Source of the DNA: Streptomyces gossypii
Lineage (GTDB): Bacteria; Actinomycetota; Actinomycetes; Streptomycetales; Streptomycetaceae
Assembly (NCBI RefSeq): GCF_025165795.1
Contig: NZ_JAJAGO010000010.1
Location: forward strand, 1 to 64,000
DNA length: 64,000 nucleotides
Direction of reading: 5' to 3'
The position numbers were made by a program, and so were the translations under genes. This document shows positions 8,454-15,459 of the stretch, one piece after another (position 1 is the first letter of the stretch; the number at the start of each line of letters is the position of its first letter). A model generated the notes under the pieces. The model saw only the letters and a program-made list of their open reading frames with translations. It did no database searches and was not told where the DNA came from.

Positions 8454-8494
8454 TGCCCCCGGCAGGATTCGAACCTGCGCACACGGCTCCGGAG
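8454..8494. repeat. att direct repeat (left end of the intact element)
   Basis: 41 bp identical to 13660-13700, which is the 3' part of tRNA-Arg(CCG) from the discriminator base to the anticodon. The match stops sharply on both sides. This is the crossover region for the integrase encoded at 12059-13528, and also the right-hand tRNA remnant of the older insertion. Confidence 0.92.
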
Positions 8495-8617
8495 TGAATT
8501 CAACGTTCACCCCTCGCACGGCTCCTGACCTGCACCGGAAGGAGTCGACAGGGGAGACCGGGCCGTCAGTGGGTCGCGGGTGGGTCGGGAGAGCCCGGAT
8601 GGCGTCGCTCGCGGGCC

Positions 8618-8664
8618 CGGAGTGCGGGAGGTAGAGCCCCCTCCCCTCTACCTCCCGCACTCCG
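8618..8664. repeat. 19-bp perfect hairpin
   Basis: Arms 8618-8636 and 8646-8664 are exact reverse complements (the left arm begins CGGAGTGCGGGAGG) with a 9-nt pyrimidine loop. The next 120 bp carry repeated GGGGTAG/CTACC-type words. No U-tract follows, and the position near the element end suits an origin, transfer or recombination structure as well as a terminator. Confidence 0.75.
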
Positions 8665-8812
8665 CCCGGTTGGTCGGTGCGGGGCGACCCGTGGCCGCCG
8701 GGTAGCGGGGGGCCTCTACCGGGGTAGAGGGGGGAGGTAAAGGGCCTGAGCAGCGGGGTAGCGGGGGTAAGGGGGGCGGTGCGGCGCCGGGTGTTGTGTG
8801 CGGGTCAGGGTG
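8665..8812. repeat. G-rich short-repeat zone (GGTAG words)
   Basis: Contains several copies of GGGTAGCGGGG and CTACCGGGGTAGAGG-like words in both orientations and no supported gene. The arrangement looks like iterons or clustered protein sites of an element replication or transfer region; function unproven. Confidence 0.45.
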
Positions 8813-9110
8813 AACAGCAAGAAGGACCGCCCTTCGGGCGGACGATTCTCGGGCGCCCAGGGCGGGGAGCTCCCGCACGGCTGGTCGGCGGGTGCGGGCC
8901 GCTCCCCCCCACTAAGAGCGCTTTTCAGGCGGGGAGGTTACGGGGTGTGCCCGTCTCCCCCCCCTCCCTCCAAGTCCGCTACATCCGCTACACCGCTACG
9001 CCGCAGGTCATAGGTGCAGTTTCTGTAGCGGATGGCTGTGGTGTAGCGGCTAGGTCCGCTACACCAGACTCCTCGCTCACGGAACGCGACCGACACAGCC
9101 TCTTAAGAGG
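8813..9110. repeat. Left arm of a 298-bp inverted repeat
   Basis: Pairs base for base with 9562-9858. The only difference noticed is one base in a C run (7 C here, 6 G in the other arm). The inner end is the palindrome CCTCTTAAGAGG. The arm contains several TGTAGCGG or CCGCTACA words in both directions around 8976-9063. No gene is supported within it. Confidence 0.95.
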
Positions 9111-9561
9111 AGGAGATCAGGGGCCTGCGAGCCGTCGGCTGACACCGGGCAGGATGCTAGCGCGACAGCCACACAGAGTGCAGGGAGGCGCCGGGGGAGG
9201 CAGGGAGTTCTCCCTAACCGCCTCCCTGATGCCCCACACCCTCCCTGATCTGCGGAAACACGCACGTCAGGGAGGTAGGGAGGCCAGGGAGGCGGCTTGT
9301 GGATCAGCGTCAGAAGCCGGAATCGGCCTCTCGTGCGGACCCCCCTCCCGCCTCCCTGGGTACACACGGTCATCATCTGCGCGGGTTGAACCTGGCTCGC
9401 TCCCCAGGAAGCTGCCTTCCAAGGGGGGCTCTGCCAAGTGCCGCGATGCGATCCGCTCTATCCGCGAAGCTCGGCCTCGGGAGACGGCATGACCGCCCGC
9501 CCTGCCCCCCCTTGGAAGGCATCACCAACACACCCACCAGCGACCGCTACGCCGCACCAGC
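9111..9561. other. 451-bp spacer between the long inverted repeats
   Basis: Holds short AGGGAGG/CCTCCCT repeats clustered around 9180-9360 (at least seven copies in both orientations), and a second, nested inverted repeat with arms 9414-9428 and 9506-9520 (GCCTTCCAAGGGGGG and its complement, one base longer in one C run). No open frame has a credible ribosome binding site or recognisable product. Confidence 0.7.
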
Positions 9562-9858
9562 CCTCTTAAGAGGCTGTGTCGGTCGCGTTCCGTGAGCGAG
9601 GAGTCTGGTGTAGCGGACCTAGCCGCTACACCACAGCCATCCGCTACAGAAACTGCACCTATGACCTGCGGCGTAGCGGTGTAGCGGATGTAGCGGACTT
9701 GGAGGGAGGGGGGGGAGACGGGCACACCCCGTAACCTCCCCGCCTGAAAAGCGCTCTTAGTGGGGGGAGCGGCCCGCACCCGCCGACCAGCCGTGCGGGA
9801 GCTCCCCGCCCTGGGCGCCCGAGAATCGTCCGCCCGAAGGGCGGTCCTTCTTGCTGTT
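9562..9858. repeat. Right arm of the 298-bp inverted repeat
   Basis: Reverse complement of 8813-9110, beginning at CCTCTTAAGAGG. It ends seven bases before the stop codon of the GntR gene. Together with the left arm it could extrude a very long cruciform or give a strong hairpin transcript. Confidence 0.95.
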
Positions 9859-9865
9859 TGGCTGT

Positions 9866-10600
9866 TCAGTCGAGCACGTACTCAGCGGAGAGCTCTCGCC
9901 CCGACCCAAGGAAGTCGACGGCATGCTCAGTCACCCTGCCGTGCTGGTCCCAGTACGTGTTCGTCATGGTCAGCCCGAGGGATGCAGCGGGAACCTGGAG
10001 CAGTTCGGCCAGGTCATCAGGGATGGGCCGCATGGCAACCACATCGCGACGCTTCGAGGCACGCCGTCCCGTACGTTCTTCGACCAGGCCGAAAGTCATC
10101 TTCGGCAACGGCCCCGTGCTCAAGAGCTCCGGCGCCGATTCGGCGAATTCACCGGGCAGCCACGAGGTAGAGACCGTCACTACGCCCCGGCCATCCCGGT
10201 AGACGCGCTGACGCTGCACCACGTCGGCCCCTACCTCGATGTCCAGCGCCAAGGCCACCGAGTCGGGAGCCGGGACCAACTCGGACATCAACACCTCGAC
10301 GCTCTCACCAGCCTGGAAGCCGTCTCCGCCTGCACGAAGCATGGTGAGACGGTCGGGGCCCGTGGTCTGCGGTTTCGGGTGGGAGACGATCGTTCCCACG
10401 CCGGGAATCGAGTCCGCGTATCCCTCTTGGCGAAGGACCGCTGCCACGCGGGTCGCCGTCGCTGTTGAGACGTTCTCCGTGCGCTCGATCTCCCGAACCG
10501 ACGGGATGCGATCTCCGGGCCTCAGCTCGCCGCGTTCAATCTGGCTCTTGATCCTTGCTGCGATCCGCCGGTAAGGCGGCAACGCCGTTTCACCAGGCAT
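9866..10600 (-). CDS. GntR-family (HutC/UTRA type) transcriptional repressor of the element
   Basis: 244 residues. The N-terminal winged helix spans about residues 6-70 (RIAARIKSQIERGELRPGDR, IPSVREIERTENVSTATATR), and the C-terminal half is the UTRA effector fold seen in HutC-subfamily regulators. ATG 10600 is chosen over the upstream GTG (10630) because GGAG lies six bases before it. GntR proteins of this kind (for example KorSA of pSAM2) repress transfer and replication genes of actinomycete elements. A perfect palindrome (10651-10670) lies 50 bp upstream, between this gene and the divergent operon, and is the obvious operator candidate. The 3' end abuts the long inverted repeat. Confidence 0.88.
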   Translation of the reverse strand: MPGETALPPYRRIAARIKSQIERGELRPGDRIPSVREIERTENVSTATATRVAAVLRQEGYADSIPGVGTIVSHPKPQTTGPDRLTMLRAGGDGFQAGESVEVLMSELVPAPDSVALALDIEVGADVVQRQRVYRDGRGVVTVSTSWLPGEFAESAPELLSTGPLPKMTFGLVEERTGRRASKRRDVVAMRPIPDDLAELLQVPAASLGLTMTNTYWDQHGRVTEHAVDFLGSGRELSAEYVLD

Positions 10601-10650
10601 TTTCCACTCCGCTCTAAAGCGCTTCAGCACGGTACTTGACGACCATATCC

Positions 10651-10670
10651 GCTCTAGAACACTCTAGAGC
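10651..10670. promoter_or_regulatory. Palindromic operator candidate, GCTCTAGAACACTCTAGAGC
   Basis: Two perfect 8-bp arms (GCTCTAGA/TCTAGAGC) separated by ACAC, in the divergent intergenic region of the GntR gene and the integrase operon. A half-related copy, GCTCTAAAGCGC, occurs at 10611-10622. A TTGAC box at 10636-10640 lies immediately before it, so binding would be expected to block the rightward promoter. Confidence 0.65.
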
Positions 10671-10792
10671 TGTCGTTGCAAAGCAACAACCAGCAACGGT
10701 CGCCAAGGGCACACCTGTGCCTAACGCAGCAGGGAGCGGCGTCTCCCGCCAAGAAGTCCGCCGCTCCCCATACCCACAGAAGGGGTGTCTTC

Positions 10793-11554
10793 ATGATGCC
10801 TGGAACTGTCGTGGAACGGACAGAGCCGCAGGTCACGAGTGTGCCGTTGGTGGAGCGGCGGCGTGCGGGTGAGGAGTTTCCTCGCGTGCCGGTCGGTTCG
10901 GTGGAGCTGACTCGGGAGCAGGTGGCCGCCGTGCTGTGCGCGGAGCTTGAGCGGGTGCCGGAGATGCCCGGATACGAGGACTTGATGGACGCGGTGCGCT
11001 GGGGTCTGCACCGCTGTGACGCGGCCGGTCTGGAGGCGCGGCTGGCCAGGCTGACCGCCCTGCCGATGGAGGACCAGCGGGCTCAGCGTGCGTGGTCGTG
11101 GGCGTACCGGCTGTGCAGGGCGTACTGGTACGAAGGGGCCGCGTCGGTGCCGCTGCGCCAGGAGCAGGTGGCGGCGGCGCTGTACGCCTCCGACATCGAG
11201 GTGCGCCCCGGCTTCAGCTCCGTACGCGGCGCCGCTGAGGTGAACAGCCACCTGGCCGAAGGGGTGTCCCGTCTGGGTGCCAACCGGATGGTCGAGCTGG
11301 GGGAGTCGGCGTATGACGAGTTCGGTTGCCGTCCGGTGCCGGGCGCGAAGCAGTCGGCCGACTACCTGGCGGCGATGCCGGATCGCAAGCGGCGCCGCTG
11401 GTGCTACCGCGTGGCCGTGAACCGCTCGGCGGCCAGGGGGTCGCTCCCGCTGCTGGTCTGCCTCTTCTCGGGTGAGCACGCGGTGGGCATCACCCCGCCC
11501 GAGGACCCGCACGCGGTGGCCCACGAGCGCCTGAACCGAGGCGGTGCCGCGTGA
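10793..11554 (+). CDS. Unknown element protein, first gene of the xis-int operon
   Basis: 253 residues, soluble, from ATG 10793 preceded by AGAAGGGG. It contains two similar stretches, LTREQVAAVLCAELERVPEM (about residues 39-58) and LRQEQVAAALYASDIEVRPG (about 119-138), which suggest an internal duplication, and a basic C-terminal third (DRKRRRWCYR). No family is recognised. Its place ahead of xis and int, in the slot that often encodes replication or regulatory functions in AICEs, makes it the prime candidate for an element-specific replication or maintenance factor. The gene overlaps the next by 4 bp. Confidence 0.75.
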   Translation: MMPGTVVERTEPQVTSVPLVERRRAGEEFPRVPVGSVELTREQVAAVLCAELERVPEMPGYEDLMDAVRWGLHRCDAAGLEARLARLTALPMEDQRAQRAWSWAYRLCRAYWYEGAASVPLRQEQVAAALYASDIEVRPGFSSVRGAAEVNSHLAEGVSRLGANRMVELGESAYDEFGCRPVPGAKQSADYLAAMPDRKRRRWCYRVAVNRSAARGSLPLLVCLFSGEHAVGITPPEDPHAVAHERLNRGGAA

Positions 11555-11871
11555 GCGCGTACACCCGCCGGTCGGCCGACTGGTTGGCCAACCGGTCGGG
11601 GTCTGAGCAGGCCCAACGCGCACCCGGCATGCCGACCGGTTCGCGCGGCGCCGACCGCGAGCGGTCGACCGTTCCCGTGTGCCGAGAGTGCCACGACCGG
11701 GCCGCTCCCCGGCCCCCGAAGGTGTGGCGGGCAGTCCTCACTCCCCGGCCCGACTGGTCCCACACCGACGGCACCCCGCTGTGCCCCGTCCCGAACCCCG
11801 GACGGGTCGACCACTGGGGTCCGTACGCGAGTGAGCCGGAGTTCGTTGACGACTCGGGGGAGACCTCATGA
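11551..11871 (+). CDS. Hypothetical 106-residue element protein
   Basis: Starts at GTG 11551 inside the stop of the upstream gene and ends overlapping the excisionase ATG by 4 bp, so it is certainly within a coupled operon. The sequence is rich in Arg, Pro and Trp and contains a CRECHD motif (about residues 44-49) that could bind metal. Homology unknown. Confidence 0.65.
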   Translation: MSAYTRRSADWLANRSGSEQAQRAPGMPTGSRGADRERSTVPVCRECHDRAAPRPPKVWRAVLTPRPDWSHTDGTPLCPVPNPGRVDHWGPYASEPEFVDDSGETS

Positions 11872-12062
11872 AAGCACCGACCACAGACGATCTGCTGTCC
11901 GTCGCGCAGGTGCGCGCGCTGCTGGGTGTCCCGCAGTCGACGTTCTACCGCTGGCGCCAGACGGGCAAGGGGCCGCGCTCGATCAAGCTGCCGAACGGTG
12001 CCGTGCGCATCCGCCGGTCCGAATTCGATCGGTGGCTCGCAGAGTTGGAGGAGTGCGCGTGA
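11868..12062 (+). CDS. xis: Excisionase (Xis), MerR-like helix-turn-helix
   Basis: 64 residues, typical size. LLSVAQVRALLGVPQSTFYR followed by WRQTGKGPRSIKLPNGAVRI is the AlpA/BldC-like helix-turn-helix with wing found in excisionases of pSAM2-type elements. Such proteins bind next to attR and attL and direct the integrase to excision. Overlaps both neighbours by 4 bp, directly upstream of int. Confidence 0.9.
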   Translation: MKAPTTDDLLSVAQVRALLGVPQSTFYRWRQTGKGPRSIKLPNGAVRIRRSEFDRWLAELEECA

Positions 12063-13528
12063 GCGGCACGGAGGGGGTCGACTCCCGTGCGCGGGGGTCG
12101 GCCCGTGCTGGGTACTCCTTGGATGTCAAGTTGTGGAAGGTGACCCGGAGGGACAGGAAGGCCAGTCCGTATCGGCTGCGTTGGGTGGTCGGTGGCCGCG
12201 TGCACAGTGCCCCGTTCGCGACTTCGGCGCTTGCCGAGAGTCGCCGGTCGGAACTGTGGCAGGCGATGAGGCGCGGCGAAGCCTTCCGTGTCGACAGCGG
12301 CCAGCCGGAATCCGAGGTGCGCGCGGCGGAGGAAGCGGCGGCGGCCAAAGCGCCGGTCCGGTGGTTCGAGTTCTGCCGGGACTACGTGGCCGGACGGTGG
12401 CAGACCAGCGCGGCGAAGTCGCGTGAGGGCATGGCGGACAGTCTCGCGGCCGTCGCGCTGGCCATGGTGACGCGCGCGGACGACATGCCCACGGATGAGG
12501 AACTACGGCTCGCGCTGCGGTGGGCGGTCGTGCCCGCGAACAAGGGGGCCGATCCGCCGGCCGAACTCAAGACGGCGTATGACTGGCTCAGCACGTCAGA
12601 CCGTCCGGTGACCGACCTCCACAAGCCGGAGGTCTTCCGAGACGTGCAGTACCGGCTGAGCTTCCGGCTGGACGGAGTACCAGCCGCGGGCGATACCTTC
12701 CGGCGCCGCCGCCGGGCGCTGAACACCGCGCTGGAACACGCGGTGGACACCGGAGTCCTCACCGAGAACCCGCTTCAGCGCGCCCGCATGAAGCGGCTGG
12801 CCTCCAGCGGCACCGTAGACCCGCGCGTCCTCGTGAACGCCGTACAGGGGCGCCAGTTGCTCACCGCCGTGGCGTACGTCGGATCGTGGCACCGGAAGCG
12901 CGGGCGCCGTCTGACGGCGTTCTACGCGGTCATGTACTACGCCGCGTTGAGGCCCGCTGAGGCGGTCGGACTTCGACTGTCGGACTGCGACCTACCCGCG
13001 CCCCCGGAAGATGGCCAGGTGCCCCGTTGGGGCACGCTCACGCTGCGGGAGACACGGCCGGTCTCCGGGAAGCAGTGGACGGACTCCGGTGAGCGTCACG
13101 ACCGCCGTGGCCTCAAGGCGCGGGAAGCGACCGTAGACCGGCCGGTCCCGATTCCGCCCGTACTCGTGGCGATCCTGCGGGAGCACATCCGCCTGCACGG
13201 CACGGCCGATGACGGACGGCTGTTCACCAACGAGCGCGGCGACCTGGTCGGCACGTCGACGTACTGGCGCGTCTGGGAGGAAGCTCGGTTGCTGGCCCTG
13301 CCACCGGATCGGGTGAAGTCTCCGCTCGCCGGTCGGCCGTACGACCTGCGCCACACCTGCATCACACGGTGGCTGAACGCGGGGGTGCCCATCGCTGAGG
13401 TAGCGCGGCGCGTCGGCAACTCCCCGGAGGTGATCCACCGGCGCTACCACGGATGCGTCGACGGCCACGAGGAAGCGGCCAACGCGAAGATCGCGAAGTC
13501 CCTGGAGGAAGAGGGCGACACCGCGTAG
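12059..13528 (+). CDS. int: Tyrosine recombinase (site-specific integrase)
   Basis: 489 residues from GTG 12059. An N-terminal arm and SAM-like core-binding domains precede the catalytic domain. Box I ALRPAEAVGL contains Arg298, box II is YDLRHT (Arg431, with the usual first His replaced by Tyr as in many Streptomyces integrases), and the nucleophile is Tyr463 in RRYHG. It integrates the element into tRNA-Arg, whose 3' end starts 132 bp downstream. The intact frame and full motif set suggest it is active. A C-terminal relic of a related enzyme lies at 7870-8233. Confidence 0.95.
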   Translation: MSGTEGVDSRARGSARAGYSLDVKLWKVTRRDRKASPYRLRWVVGGRVHSAPFATSALAESRRSELWQAMRRGEAFRVDSGQPESEVRAAEEAAAAKAPVRWFEFCRDYVAGRWQTSAAKSREGMADSLAAVALAMVTRADDMPTDEELRLALRWAVVPANKGADPPAELKTAYDWLSTSDRPVTDLHKPEVFRDVQYRLSFRLDGVPAAGDTFRRRRRALNTALEHAVDTGVLTENPLQRARMKRLASSGTVDPRVLVNAVQGRQLLTAVAYVGSWHRKRGRRLTAFYAVMYYAALRPAEAVGLRLSDCDLPAPPEDGQVPRWGTLTLRETRPVSGKQWTDSGERHDRRGLKAREATVDRPVPIPPVLVAILREHIRLHGTADDGRLFTNERGDLVGTSTYWRVWEEARLLALPPDRVKSPLAGRPYDLRHTCITRWLNAGVPIAEVARRVGNSPEVIHRRYHGCVDGHEEAANAKIAKSLEEEGDTA

Positions 13529-13570
13529 GAGGTGGGTCGCGTATGGGTCGCGAACAGTGAGCGACAGTGA

Positions 13571-13609
13571 GAAAGAGCGGGAGTCAGTGAGACTGACTCC
13601 CGCTCTTTC
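13571..13609 (+). terminator. Integrase terminator
   Basis: Perfect 18-bp stem with a 3-nt loop (arms 13571-13588 and 13592-13609, left arm GAAAGAGCGGGAGTCAGT), 42 bp after the int stop. It also lies downstream of the tRNA on the opposite strand. Confidence 0.9.
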
Positions 13610-13659
13610 TGTCGGCATCCGCCCTGGTCAGCGCATGATCTGTGCTGATGAACGGCGAG

Positions 13660-13731
13660 TGCCCCCGGCAGGATTCGAACCTGCGCACACGGCTCCGGAG
13701 GCCGTTGCTCTATCCCCTGAGCTACGGGGGC
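13660..13731 (-). tRNA. tRNA-Arg (anticodon CCG)
   Basis: 72 nt, full cloverleaf: acceptor stem GCCCCCG/CGGGGGC, anticodon stem ACGGC/GCCGT with loop CTCCGGA, T arm GCAGG-TTCGAAT-CCTGC, and discriminator A at 13660. CCA is not encoded. It decodes CGG. The 3' 41 bp double as the right attachment site, so the element reconstitutes a functional tRNA. Confidence 0.96.
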
Positions 13732-13937
13732 GTGTCGCGTTCTGTGGGCGACGGGTAGAACCCTACCAGCTCGGACGGGGTACGCCGGAACGGGTTTCCG
13801 GTGGGGGCGGGTTGTGGATCGGTCGATGGAGTGGACGGTTCCGGGGCGGTTCCGTGGGTGTTGCGTCGACCGGTCGGGGCGGTGCGCCGGGCGGGGCGGA
13901 AATGGGGAAATCCCGGACGCGGGCGGCGGTGCGCGCC

Positions 13938-13950
13938 TAGGCTTCGTGGT
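13938..13950 (+). promoter_or_regulatory. -10 box for a leaderless response-regulator mRNA
   Basis: TAGGCT at 13938-13943 ends seven bases before the GTG at 13951 and no Shine-Dalgarno lies between them. Transcription would start at or next to the start codon, a common Streptomyces arrangement. Confidence 0.5.
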
Positions 13951-14484
13951 GTGCAGGGTGGGTACGGACGGGTGCTTGTTGTCGATGACAACAAGGTCAT
14001 CCGGCAGCTGATCAAGGTCAATCTCGAGCTGGAGGGCTTCGAGGTCGTGACCGCGGACGATGGTGCCGAGTGCCTGGAGATCGTGCACCGGATCCGGCCC
14101 GACGTGATCACGCTGGATGTGGTGATGCCCCGCCTCGACGGTCTGCGTACGGCTGAGCGGCTGCGTGCCGACCCCCGTACGCGGCACATCAGGGTCGCGA
14201 TCGTGAGCGCGTGCACGCGGGCGGAGATCGGGGTGGAGCGGTCGTCGGGGGTGGACGCCGTGCTGGCGAAGCCGTTCGAGCCCGCGGCGCTGGTGCGGAT
14301 GGTGCGGCGGCTGGCGCGCGGTGCGCAGAGGGGTGCGCCCTCCCTGGCGGGGGTGCCCGAGCTGTCAGAGTTGCCAGGCCTGTCGGAGGACGGCATGGCG
14401 GGCGGCGGCATGGCGGGTGACGGGCTGCCGGGGGACGGCAGGCAGGGCGGCGGTTCGGGGTCCGCCGTACGGCCGCTGGGCTGA
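13951..14484 (+). CDS. Orphan response-regulator receiver protein
   Basis: 177 residues from GTG 13951. A CheY-like receiver occupies roughly residues 6-125: VLVVDDN (acidic pair), phosphoacceptor Asp in DVITLDVVMPRLDG, the switch Ser in AIVSACTR, and Lys in LAKPFE. No DNA-binding domain follows, only a Gly/Met/Asp-rich low-complexity tail of about 50 residues. No kinase gene is adjacent. It may act by protein contact or as a phosphate sink. It stands between tRNA-Arg and nrtL. Confidence 0.88.
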   Translation: MQGGYGRVLVVDDNKVIRQLIKVNLELEGFEVVTADDGAECLEIVHRIRPDVITLDVVMPRLDGLRTAERLRADPRTRHIRVAIVSACTRAEIGVERSSGVDAVLAKPFEPAALVRMVRRLARGAQRGAPSLAGVPELSELPGLSEDGMAGGGMAGDGLPGDGRQGGGSGSAVRPLG

Positions 14485-14534
14485 CCGCTTCGGTGCGGGT
14501 GGAAACCCGTTCGCGCCACCCCTCCCCTTCTCCC

Positions 14535-14547
14535 ATACCCTTGCACT
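14535..14547 (+). promoter_or_regulatory. -10 box for leaderless nrtL mRNA
   Basis: TACCCT (14535-14540) lies seven bases before the GTG at 14548, with no Shine-Dalgarno, fitting a leaderless transcript that covers nrtL and lysA. Confidence 0.45.
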
Positions 14548-15441
14548 GTGACGCCCGCCCAGCTCTCCCGCACCGTGCTGCTTTCGCTGCACGGTGTCGC
14601 CGACGACGCCGGGTGGCCTGTGGATCTTCCCGAGCGGGTGGTTGTCGAATCGCCGCCGCGCCGGGGGAGTGGGGATTACGCGACGGGTGTCCTGCTGCGG
14701 CTGGGGCGGCGGGGGCGCGGCTTCGCCGGACCGCTGGCCGTGCGGCTGGGGCGGGAGCGTGGCATCGGCCGGGTGGAGATCACCGGGCCGGGGTTCGTCA
14801 ACGTGACGCTGAACGGCGTCGGCCGAGCGGAGCTGGTGACGGCGCTCGTGCGGGAGGGGGCGCGGGCCCGGAAGGGCATCGGCAGTCCGGAGGCGGAAGC
14901 TCGCGATGACGCCAGTCCGGTGGAGGATGAGGACGACAGTCCGGCGGAGGATGCCGCCCGCTGGGCTGCCGCAACCACGGCCACCACGGCCACCGCAACC
15001 ACCCCGGCTGACCTGCTGGTACGGACGCACGCCAATCCTTTGTTCCGGGTGCAGTACGCCCATGCCCGCGCCCGCGCCCTGCTGCGCAACGGTGCCGCGC
15101 TGGGCGTGGAGCCGGTGCATCAGAGGGGCAGTGGCCCCCACGGCGGGCCCCACGGCGGCTACGCCTACGACCATCCGGCGGAGCGCGCGCTGCTCGCACT
15201 GCTCGCCGACCATGACCGGGTCGCCCGCGCCACGGCGGTGCCCCCCGGCGCCCACGCACGCCATCTGACAGCCGTCGCCGACGCCTTCTTCGACGTCCAC
15301 GACGCCTGTCCGCCCCTCCCCCAGGGGGACCGGAAACCCAAGGCCGCCCACCGCTGCCGACTGGCCCTCGCCGAGGCCGTCGGGACGGTGCTTGCCGGTG
15401 GCCTCACCCAGCTCGGCGTTACCGCACCCGCACACCTCTGA
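14548..15441 (+). CDS. nrtL: ArgS-related anticodon-binding protein NrtL
   Basis: 297 residues. The N-terminus resembles the additional domain 1 of arginyl-tRNA synthetase (…GDYATGVLLRLGRR…GPGFVNVTL). The catalytic HIGH/KMSK domain is absent, replaced by an acidic and Ala/Thr-rich linker (about residues 118-150). The C-terminus has the DALR anticodon-binding features (NPLFRVQYAHARARALLRNG). Corynebacteria have a real argS just upstream of lysA, so this is probably a degenerate ArgRS paralogue kept at that place. It may bind tRNA-Arg without charging it. It is 18 bp upstream of lysA and likely co-transcribed. Confidence 0.85.
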   Translation: MTPAQLSRTVLLSLHGVADDAGWPVDLPERVVVESPPRRGSGDYATGVLLRLGRRGRGFAGPLAVRLGRERGIGRVEITGPGFVNVTLNGVGRAELVTALVREGARARKGIGSPEAEARDDASPVEDEDDSPAEDAARWAAATTATTATATTPADLLVRTHANPLFRVQYAHARARALLRNGAALGVEPVHQRGSGPHGGPHGGYAYDHPAERALLALLADHDRVARATAVPPGAHARHLTAVADAFFDVHDACPPLPQGDRKPKAAHRCRLALAEAVGTVLAGGLTQLGVTAPAHL

Positions 15442-15459
15442 GGGGATCAGAGAAGAACC

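Larger units (their letters stand above)
8454..13700. mobile_element. Compact integrated element in tRNA-Arg (AICE-like, no tra or rep gene recognised)
   Basis: A 5.2-kb block between two identical 41-bp tRNA-derived repeats. From left to right it holds a hairpin and repeat-rich zone, a 298-bp inverted repeat pair, a GntR/UTRA repressor on the minus strand, and a four-gene operon (unknown, unknown, excisionase, integrase) ending at the tRNA. Int, Xis and a GntR regulator are standard parts of actinomycete integrative and conjugative elements. The FtsK-like TraB and the Rep or prim-pol genes of that class are not seen, so this is either a degenerate element, a satellite mobilised in trans, or one using an unfamiliar replication strategy centred on the inverted repeats. 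Confidence 0.85.

Noticed and set aside
9299..9595. ORF crossing the inverted-repeat spacer, and its antisense partner 9077-9376
   Set aside because: Both run into the repeat arms, lack ribosome binding sites and end in the same LLLRGCVGRVP because of the inverted repeat, so they are by-products of the palindrome.
8813..9858. CRISPR array or IS element with terminal inverted repeats
   Set aside because: No repeated spacer structure, no transposase frame between the arms, and no flanking target-site duplication was seen.
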